From Fidelibacterota bacterium (GTDB taxonomy: Bacteria > Fidelibacterota > Fidelibacteria > Fidelibacterales > Fidelibacteraceae): a stretch of 12,454 bases of DNA. Positions 7,224 through 12,454 of the stretch are shown here, piece by piece. The stretch lies in NCBI GenBank assembly GCA_030620575.1, contig JAUXEL010000039.1, positions 1 to 12,454 on the forward strand. The letters run 5' to 3'. Below the pieces are notes generated by a model. It made no database searches, was not told the DNA's origin, and worked only from the letters and a program-made list of their open reading frames with translations. The position numbers and the translations under genes were made by a program. Every line of letters starts with the position of its first letter. Within the stretch, counting starts at the first letter, position 1.

Positions 7224-10172
7224 TTAGAACTTAACCGATAATCCGGCGCGGAATTGACGCGGGTCATTATAGACCTCCGGGTTATAGATATACGAGTAAT
7301 CAATATCCTGTCTGATGATCGCGGCATCCTCTCTCAGGTTATAAAATTGCGTTGATCCGATGTAGCTTATGTAGAATGAATTAAAGACATTGAATACGTC
7401 GAGGAAAATATCCATTTTAATTGAACCCATGCTGATACGGCGGTTTAAGCGCATATCAAGACTGTATTTCCACGGCAGACGCAAATCATAGGTTTGGCCT
7501 GTTCCAAAAGAAGAGTACGGTAAACCGCTGTTTATATCCAGCTGAAAATTCGCACGCCAGTTCCGTAAAAGCGGAGATAAACGTGCAGGTGTTTTCAATG
7601 TGATGTTCGCGTTTATGGTATGGGTTTGATCATAGCCTAATGGAAACATCTTCTGGTCTTCCCCGAACAACGGCGCATTGTAATCATTATACAAGCGTCC
7701 CTGTGCAGTGGAAAAGGTATAGTTCATTGAGGCGCCCCAAAAATCCGTTAAAGCTTTGTATAGTGCGAATTCAACACCTTTAATATTGGCGTAATCGGCA
7801 TTTACATAGATATTTCCATCATTGGGCGTATTGATAAAAACATATTTCTGATAATTCATCAGGTTGGTTACATCTTTGTAATATCCGTTCACAGATATTT
7901 TTAGTGTCGGTGAAAAAAGATGCTCAAGACCGATATCATAGGAAATCGTCTTTTCTGCTTGCAATGAAGGATTTCCCACATAGTTGCCGGTTGTTGTCAG
8001 ATTATCATATCGTAGGTTCCGATATAGATAATAGCTGTCCGGACGCTGAAAATAATGGCCATAGGTAAACATCAGTTTATCCCTGTCCGTGATCGGGAAC
8101 GATAATCCAAAACGCGGACTTAGCTGATGTGTCGGCTTTGCTTCCTGCGGATCCGTTAAGATAGGAACTCCGTTGGAATCAACCAGCGAAAAGGGGTCTA
8201 AAAAATCGCCGGGATACAATACCGGATCGCCGAAGCCGCTGGGATTAAAGTAATCATAACGTAAACCCACTAAAGCAACCAATCCTTTAAACTCCATCTT
8301 GTCCTGAACGTACATTCCAAAATCAATATTGTCTTCCGACCAGATATCGGTGCGAAAATAGGTTCTGGAATAACTGGAATCCACCGCATCATATTCAATG
8401 CTACTCCAGGCAATATTGGTCACATCCATGTTATTGTGTGTGAAATCCAGCCCGCCACGTACCTGATGGTTCTGGTTAAGCTGACTTTCAATATCAAATT
8501 TCAATTTATTTACAACGGAAATCTGGTCCCGGTATCCCGGATCGTCTCCCCCTGTCCACCAAAGACTGTTTTCCCGTTCACGATTTTCATAATACGGACC
8601 ATCGCCGTCGAAGTCCCAGTTTAAAAATTCATTAACATCCCCGTCACCGTCACGGTCGTCCACATCCCGGACACCATAGAAGTACTTGGATGTCATATTC
8701 TGATACTTTAATTCATAGAACGTTTTAGAATTCAATTGATGTGTAAATCCTAAATTCAAGGAATAAGCCAAGCGTGCTCTATCCCAGAGATGATCTTGGA
8801 GACGGGAATCAATATAGACTTCCTTAAATACGCCCTGCTGATACCAGGTTATGGTATCGCCGGCAGCAAAGACCGTATCACGGCGGCCAATACGGTAGGA
8901 TGTATCCTGATAGGCATCCGGATCATTCACATAATGGTAGATAATAGCGGTATCACTGCGGCTGCCGGAAGACGGATCAGGGTCGTAATACATTTCATTC
9001 ATCCAATATTCATCAGCCGGACCGTATTTTGAGGCATAAATATAAAAATCATCAGAGAGCGTGGTGGAGTACATTCCGCTGGCTGATATTTTCATTCTGT
9101 CATTCAGCTTTGCCGTTAACTTGCCATAATATTTCTGGCTTGAATACGTATTATTTATAAAATAATCCTGCTTTTCTTTGCTCATATCTGCCGAAAACGC
9201 AAAGGTAACACGGTCGCTGTTTGAAATAATAGGTCCGCTCAAACTCAAACGGAGAACATTCTGCAGTTCATGCTGGTATTTCAATGTGTACCAGCGGTCT
9301 TCCCTTGGCATGATCAAGGCACGCAGAGAATCCTGATTTGCCGTTGCCGGAAACATACTGAGATTTTTTTCCACAAATTTATCTAATGGCATAATGATAT
9401 CGTTGATGCGTGTTCCGTAATCGGTGGTCATAAGCGTAGCTTTTCCGGATAGTTTGCGTCCACCGGCATTTGTTGCTACGTTAATAACACCGGATTGCAC
9501 ATTTCCGAATTCCGCGCTTAGACCGCCGAGAGAAATTTCCATTTCGGAAATAGCTTCTGAGGGAAGTCCCATTGTAAATCCACCTGTACTCCCCGAATAG
9601 GTACCCGCGGGATCCCGCATGGGCATACCGTCAACAACCACTAACACCTCGCCGGAACGACCGCCCCGGAAGTGGGAACCCACAACGCCGGGCTGGTTCT
9701 GCGCAATTGTCATAAAATTGTCAATCGGTTGAACTTCCATTTCATCGGCCGATACATTGTGGGTGGATGCAAATTCATCATCTTTTAGGAGAGAGCGTGT
9801 TGCAATAACAATTACCTCTTTCTGACCGATAACTTCCACTGGCAATTCGACATCTAATTTTGTAGTAAGATTAATATTAACAGAAATATTCATGATTTTT
9901 GTGGGCGCATAGCCAACATATGTGACTTTTGCTTCATATGTACCAGGTGCCACATTCAAGATCGCGTAATATCCCTCCGCATCGGTTGCAGCTCCCATGC
10001 TGGTTGATTTACCATCCTGCAATATGACGATATTTGCCCCAACAAGCAGCTCTTTGGTTTGTTCATCACGAATAATACCGGTAATTTTACCGGTGGTTGC
10101 TGCGAACACAGCATGCGTAAAAAACAAACATACTAAAAAGCATAAAAAAAGGCTTTTTTTACATTTTTCCAT
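7224..10172 (-). CDS. TonB-dependent outer-membrane receptor with carboxypeptidase-regulatory-like domain
   Basis: A 982-aa receptor, first gene of the operon. Residues 1-24 are a signal peptide (HAVFA|ATTGK). Residues 28-115 are a carboxypeptidase-regulatory-like beta-sandwich (GKITGIIRD, GYYAILNVAPGTYE, VTYVGY). A TonB-box-like EVIVIATR lies at 119-126. Residues about 136-237 form the plug, with FRGGRSGEVLVVVDGMPMRDP and SGVINVATNAGG. The remainder is a 22-strand-type barrel ending in an aromatic residue (VKF). An acidic loop at 503-526 (DRDGDGD, then DFDGDG) looks calcium-binding. The family moves bulky ligands across the outer membrane with TonB energy. The fold recalls SusC/RagA, but no SusD lies nearby, so calling it a glycan importer is not supported. 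The frame extends up to 10238, but the ATG at 10172 follows GGAAGGA and begins a proper signal peptide. The ligand is unknown. Confidence 0.94.
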   Translation of the reverse strand: MEKCKKSLFLCFLVCLFFTHAVFAATTGKITGIIRDEQTKELLVGANIVILQDGKSTSMGAATDAEGYYAILNVAPGTYEAKVTYVGYAPTKIMNISVNINLTTKLDVELPVEVIGQKEVIVIATRSLLKDDEFASTHNVSADEMEVQPIDNFMTIAQNQPGVVGSHFRGGRSGEVLVVVDGMPMRDPAGTYSGSTGGFTMGLPSEAISEMEISLGGLSAEFGNVQSGVINVATNAGGRKLSGKATLMTTDYGTRINDIIMPLDKFVEKNLSMFPATANQDSLRALIMPREDRWYTLKYQHELQNVLRLSLSGPIISNSDRVTFAFSADMSKEKQDYFINNTYSSQKYYGKLTAKLNDRMKISASGMYSTTLSDDFYIYASKYGPADEYWMNEMYYDPDPSSGSRSDTAIIYHYVNDPDAYQDTSYRIGRRDTVFAAGDTITWYQQGVFKEVYIDSRLQDHLWDRARLAYSLNLGFTHQLNSKTFYELKYQNMTSKYFYGVRDVDDRDGDGDVNEFLNWDFDGDGPYYENRERENSLWWTGGDDPGYRDQISVVNKLKFDIESQLNQNHQVRGGLDFTHNNMDVTNIAWSSIEYDAVDSSYSRTYFRTDIWSEDNIDFGMYVQDKMEFKGLVALVGLRYDYFNPSGFGDPVLYPGDFLDPFSLVDSNGVPILTDPQEAKPTHQLSPRFGLSFPITDRDKLMFTYGHYFQRPDSYYLYRNLRYDNLTTTGNYVGNPSLQAEKTISYDIGLEHLFSPTLKISVNGYYKDVTNLMNYQKYVFINTPNDGNIYVNADYANIKGVEFALYKALTDFWGASMNYTFSTAQGRLYNDYNAPLFGEDQKMFPLGYDQTHTINANITLKTPARLSPLLRNWRANFQLDINSGLPYSSFGTGQTYDLRLPWKYSLDMRLNRRISMGSIKMDIFLDVFNVFNSFYISYIGSTQFYNLREDAAIIRQDIDYSYIYNPEVYNDPRQFRAGLSVKF

Positions 10173-10177
10173 ATGTT

Positions 10178-10184
10178 TCCTTCC
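10178..10184 (-). promoter_or_regulatory. Ribosome-binding site setting the receptor start at 10172
   Basis: GGAAGGA on the minus strand lies five bases before the ATG at 10172. No such site precedes the upstream in-frame ATG at 10238, which would bury the signal peptide behind 22 extra residues. Confidence 0.75.
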
Positions 10185-10225
10185 CTGGTTCAAATTAATT
10201 ATCTTTAATGTCATTAATAACTTTG

Positions 10226-10256
10226 CAAAGTAACACAAAGATTTATTACTTTCAAT
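10226..10256 (-). promoter_or_regulatory. Possible Bacteroidetes-like promoter of the receptor operon
   Basis: On the minus strand, ATTG (10256-10253) is followed after 19 bases by TTACTTTG (10233-10226). The Bacteroidetes consensus is TTTG-N19-TAnnTTTG, so each element has one mismatch. The -7 element overlaps a perfect palindrome CTTTGCAAAG (10221-10230), a possible operator. The match may be chance in this AT-rich spacer, and the presence of strong Shine-Dalgarno sites argues against a typical Bacteroidetes host. Confidence 0.3.
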
Positions 10257-10304
10257 AGATTTTCAAAGCATTTTAGCATTTTTTTTATTAAACTTTGTAA
10301 AAAT

Positions 10305-10310
10305 AAGGAG
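10305..10310 (+). promoter_or_regulatory. Ribosome-binding site of the epimerase gene
   Basis: AAGGAG lies seven bases before the ATG at 10318. It supports that start over the second in-frame ATG three codons later. Confidence 0.85.
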
Positions 10311-10317
10311 TTTTGTT

Positions 10318-11424
10318 ATGAATAATATGTTGAAAATCACTCATATTAAAATTTATCCCTTTAATATTGCAAGTGAACATGAATTTAAAATCGCCACCAT
10401 GGTAATATCCGGCGCACAAAATGTTCTTATTCATATTATGACCAATGAAGGCATCGACGGCTGGGGTGAAGCCAGTTCCTTCCGTGCGATCGTGGGAGAA
10501 ACTCAGAAGATCAATATAGCAGCCGCGCAGGAGCTTCGGGAAATCCTGATCGGGAAAAATCCCTTGGATTATGCATCCCGGGTTCGTGAAATGGATGCCT
10601 TTCTGCCTTTGAATTCCACTATTAAAAGCGCCTTTGATATGGCACTGTACGATTTAGCGGCAAAGCACGCAAATCTGCCATTATACCGTTTTCTCGGCGG
10701 GGAAAAGCGCCCTATGGAGACCGATATGACAATGGGTATCAGCGATCCGGATAAAGCCGGTGAAGATGCTATGAAAATTGTCAATCAGGGATTTCGTATC
10801 ATTAAAACCAAGGTGGGTATTGATCCTGTGGAAGATATTCTCCGACTGCGGGCCATCCGTGAAACTATTGGTCCTGATATCAAGATCCGCATTGATGCCA
10901 ATCAGGGATGGGATCGTGTAAGTGCTGTGAAATGCCTGCATGAGATGGAAGAACTGGACATTGAAATCTGTGAGCAACCGGTTCGCAGACATGATCTTGA
11001 AGGTATGAAATATATTTCTGAACGCTGTAGCATTCCGCTCATGGCGGATGAGTCGGTATTTTCTCCTGAAGATGCCCTTGCCATTGTCCGGATGCAGGCT
11101 GCTCCGATGATAAATATTAAATTATCAAAATCGGGCGGACTGAAAAACGCGATCATGATTGCCAATATTTGTGAAGCCGCGCATATCCCCTGCATGACAG
11201 GATGTATGTCCGAATCCGGTCTGGCAAATACCGCGTTTTGCCACTTTGCCATGGCACATCCTATTGTGCAGTATTTTGATCTGGATGCCAATGTGGGACA
11301 CATTGATGAACCGATCATCGGGGGTGTTACGATCTCAAACGGCATGATCGAATTTCCTGATGATATCATCGGTATCGGTGCTTACCCGGATCCGGATTTT
11401 GTGAAGACATTGAAGAGTTTATAA
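10318..11424 (+). CDS. Dipeptide epimerase, enolase superfamily (L-Ala-D/L-Glu epimerase-like)
   Basis: A 368-aa cytoplasmic enzyme of the mandelate racemase/muconate-lactonizing group, about the length of Bacillus YkfB. The catalytic set is complete: K163-x-K165 (IKTKVG), metal ligands D193 (RIDAN), E219 (CEQP) and D244 (ADES), and the opposite general base K268 (INIKLSKSGG). The C-terminal DxD motif D321-L-D323 is the mark of dipeptide epimerases, where it holds the substrate's free amino group; GCMSESGL (295-302) also fits the group. Members invert the alpha carbon of the second residue of dipeptides such as L-Ala-D-Glu from murein, making them usable as L,L-dipeptides. The exact dipeptide cannot be read from sequence, since related enzymes prefer hydrophobic or cationic second residues. 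It is transcribed alone, divergent from the receptor operon across 145 bp, and is followed by repeats rather than another gene. I see no clear promoter. Confidence 0.93.
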   Translation: MNNMLKITHIKIYPFNIASEHEFKIATMVISGAQNVLIHIMTNEGIDGWGEASSFRAIVGETQKINIAAAQELREILIGKNPLDYASRVREMDAFLPLNSTIKSAFDMALYDLAAKHANLPLYRFLGGEKRPMETDMTMGISDPDKAGEDAMKIVNQGFRIIKTKVGIDPVEDILRLRAIRETIGPDIKIRIDANQGWDRVSAVKCLHEMEELDIEICEQPVRRHDLEGMKYISERCSIPLMADESVFSPEDALAIVRMQAAPMINIKLSKSGGLKNAIMIANICEAAHIPCMTGCMSESGLANTAFCHFAMAHPIVQYFDLDANVGHIDEPIIGGVTISNGMIEFPDDIIGIGAYPDPDFVKTLKSL

Positions 11425-11440
11425 ATACCTTTTATTTATT

Positions 11441-11626
11441 TGTCATTCCGACCCGGCTCCGCTAAGGCTATGCCGGGCGGGCCGAGCGGAGGAATCTCAT
11501 ATTTTCCAGGTAAAGAGGGATCTCTCCACTACTCCGCCAGCTGGCGGAAGGAATCTTATATTTTCCAGATAAAGAGAGATCTCTCCGCTACGTCCCGATT
11601 AAATCGGGACTTCGGTCGAGATGACA
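11441..11626 (+). repeat. 186-bp dispersed repeat unit with imperfect inverted ends
   Basis: The unit begins TGTCATTCCGACC and ends GGTCGAGATGACA (11614-11626); these ends are inverted repeats matching at 11 of 13 positions. Inside are a 42-bp block GGAATCTCAT... (11491-11532) repeated with few changes at 11550-11591, a perfect palindrome CCGCCAGCTGGCGG (11535-11548), and a hairpin TCCCGATT-A-AATCGGGA (11593-11609). It has the look of a non-coding, MITE-like intergenic repeat; no transposase is present. Confidence 0.75.
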
Positions 11627-11667
11627 GTTTGGTTTTGTGCTTTTTTATGATAGAAATCAAGTATAAA

Positions 11668-11759
11668 TGTCATTCCGACCCGGCTCCGCTAAGGCTATGC
11701 CGGGCGGGCCGAGCGGAGGAATCTCATATTTTCCAGGTAAAGAGAGATCTCTCCGCCCC
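11668..11759 (+). repeat. Second, partial copy of the dispersed repeat
   Basis: The first 77 bp (11668-11744) are identical to 11441-11517, in direct orientation and 227 bp away. The copy continues through a third version of the 42-bp block (11718-11759), then stops matching, so it lacks the right-hand end. Confidence 0.85.
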
Positions 11760-11817
11760 GACACATGGGGAGGGGGAATCAGTATCTGCATTAATGGATG
11801 GGATAATATAAATTGAG

Positions 11818-11838
11818 ACCCTGAATCAAGTTCAGGGT
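11818..11838. repeat. Hairpin ACCCTGAA / TTCAGGGT
   Basis: A perfect 8-bp stem around a five-base loop (TCAAG). It belongs to a short palindromic motif of the type 'CCTGAA-TCAAG-TTCAGG' that is widely dispersed in bacterial intergenic DNA. The following bases (to about 11870) look like degenerate repeats of the same kind. No T-run follows, so it is not a convincing terminator. Confidence 0.6.
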
Positions 11839-11903
11839 GACTCGAGGAGTGGGTGTTCAGGATGACGCGAGGGGTGATTTTACGTTTTGGCCTGACAAGC
11901 GTA

Positions 11904-11953
11904 GTCCCGATGAATATCGGGACTTCGGTCGAGATGACAGTTTGGTTTTGTGC
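11904..11953 (+). repeat. Isolated right-hand end of the dispersed repeat
   Basis: This 50-bp piece corresponds to 11592-11640, with 38 identical bases at 11916-11953 versus 11603-11640. Its hairpin (TCCCGAT / ATCGGGA) has a different loop, so the stem is kept while the loop varies. The shared part continues past the inverted end into TTTGGTTTTGTGC. Confidence 0.85.
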
Positions 11954-11971
11954 TCCGGCCTGACAGGCTGT

Positions 11972-11999
11972 TTACTTCTTACTTCTTACTGCTTACTTC
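11972..11999. repeat. Heptamer tandem repeat overlapping the nagA stop
   Basis: Four units of TTACTTC (the third reads TTACTGC) lie head to tail. The nagA stop codon (11995-11993) falls inside the last unit, and the final AAG codons of nagA continue the same purine-rich pattern. Confidence 0.85.
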
Positions 12000-12454
12000 T
12001 TCTTAATCTCCCCATTCACCATGGTCAGTTTGATATTATAATCTTTATCGAAAACAACAATATCCGCATCGCGACCGGGCATAATATAGCCGGTCTGAAT
12101 TTGCTTGCTGATAACTGTAGCAGGATTGCAGCTGGCCATACGAAGAGCATCCTCGAGAGGTACACCCATATCTTCCACCAGATTTCGCACACCCTTGATC
12201 ATAGTCAATGCCGATCCGGCAATGGTTTCATCTGCTTTGCGCACAAAGAGACCATTTTTACAATATACTTCTTCATTGTTTGCCATAAGTTTACCGGATG
12301 TCTGCCCTGTCGGTTTAAGTGAATCGGTAACTAAAACAATCTTATGGATCGGTTTTACGCGGCCCAGTAATTTCACAATGGCAGGATGCAGATGGTAACC
12401 GTCGGCAATAATTTCGCAAGCGATATTCGGATAGATCATGATAGCTCCCACCAC
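11993..12454 (-). CDS. nagA: N-acetylglucosamine-6-phosphate deacetylase, C-terminal part
   Basis: The last 153 residues (plus stop) of a protein whose N-terminus lies beyond the right edge; family members are about 380 aa, so some 40% is seen. The reaction is hydrolysis of GlcNAc-6-phosphate to glucosamine-6-phosphate and acetate, in the cytoplasm, feeding amino-sugar catabolism and cell-wall recycling. The evidence is the amidohydrolase C-terminal pattern: IADGYHLHP (H21 of the fragment aligns with the substrate-contact His in the E. coli enzyme), LVTDS with D44 as the catalytic Asp, ETIAGSALTM, LEDALRMASCNPA, and GYIMPGRDADIVVFD closing the beta-sandwich. The metal-binding His and Glu residues lie outside the window. 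The apparent GTG start at the edge is an internal valine codon, not a start. The gene is convergent with the epimerase. Confidence 0.93.
   Translation of the reverse strand: MVGAIMIYPNIACEIIADGYHLHPAIVKLLGRVKPIHKIVLVTDSLKPTGQTSGKLMANNEEVYCKNGLFVRKADETIAGSALTMIKGVRNLVEDMGVPLEDALRMASCNPATVISKQIQTGYIMPGRDADIVVFDKDYNIKLTMVNGEIKKK

Larger units (their letters stand above)
11425..11992. other. Gene-free repeat cluster between convergent genes
   Basis: This 568-bp interval between the epimerase stop and the nagA stop is built almost entirely of dispersed repeats and hairpins, listed separately. Two plus-strand open frames run through it (11440-11811 and 11837-12322), but they encode repeat sequence and run antisense into nagA, so I do not call genes. 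Confidence 0.85.

Noticed and set aside
7224..10172. SusC of a SusC/SusD glycan-uptake pair
   Set aside because: The N-terminal domain layout is similar, but no SusD-like lipoprotein or glycan enzyme is in the operon.
10902..11369. Minus-strand open frame of 155 codons
   Set aside because: It is antisense to the catalytic core of the epimerase, whose conserved motifs fix the coding strand.
11440..11811. Plus-strand open frame of 123 codons
   Set aside because: It lies wholly in the dispersed repeats, its translation repeats itself because the DNA does, and it has no ribosome-binding site.
11441..11953. Insertion sequence
   Set aside because: There are inverted ends but no transposase frame, and the partial copies look like dispersed non-coding repeats.
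11837..12322. Plus-strand open frame of 161 codons
   Set aside because: It starts in repeat DNA and its second half is antisense to well-supported nagA coding sequence.

Overview
The window reads as a piece of chromosome from a Gram-negative, outer-membrane-bearing bacterium of the FCB superphylum. Ca. Marinimicrobia, Cloacimonadota, Calditrichota or KSB1-like lineages fit better than a typical Bacteroidetes. The reasons are a TonB-dependent receptor with an N-terminal carboxypeptidase-regulatory-like domain, a PorV/PorQ-family outer-membrane protein, secreted proteins with YPNPFNPTT or VPNPY-type C-terminal sorting domains, clear Shine-Dalgarno sites (unlike most Bacteroidetes), and intergenic stretches full of palindromic dispersed repeats. 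The phylum is an inference from gene style and was not tested by a search.

Layout. At the left edge, on the minus strand, lies most of a large secreted protein with a fibronectin-III-like segment (1982 down past base 1). It has no in-frame stop inside the window and its C-terminus is cut off. Bases 1983-2448 hold no gene. They carry a possible promoter for that protein, three copies of a perfect AAAACTTG/CAAGTTTT stem-loop, a GC-rich hairpin repeat and a strong bidirectional terminator. From 10172 down to 2449 runs a four-gene minus-strand operon with gaps of 14 to 31 nt: TonB-dependent receptor, 697-aa secreted FN3-like protein with a C-terminal sorting domain, PorV/PorQ-like barrel, and 550-aa FG-GAP-type propeller protein with a canonical sorting domain. 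It ends at the terminator at 2400-2429. Divergent from it, across 145 bp, is a plus-strand enolase-superfamily dipeptide epimerase (10318-11424). Bases 11425-11992 are gene-free and made of nested dispersed repeats, including a 77-bp exact direct repeat. The right edge holds the C-terminal 154 codons (stop included) of a minus-strand nagA.

How the genes may work together. The operon looks like an outer-membrane and cell-surface module: a TonB-dependent receptor for uptake or signalling, a PorV-like partner for handling cargo of a type IX-like secretion system, and two cargo proteins that would be exported and displayed or released. The truncated left-hand gene is a diverged relative of the second operon gene and probably another cargo. 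The epimerase and NagA both fit recycling of cell-wall material (muropeptide dipeptides and GlcNAc-6-phosphate), but they are convergent and separated by repeats, so a functional link is only a suggestion.

Starts. Several obvious long reading frames begin upstream of the likely start. Ribosome-binding sites and signal peptides favour 10172 (receptor), 7206 (697-aa protein) and 4101 (550-aa protein), and those are used here.
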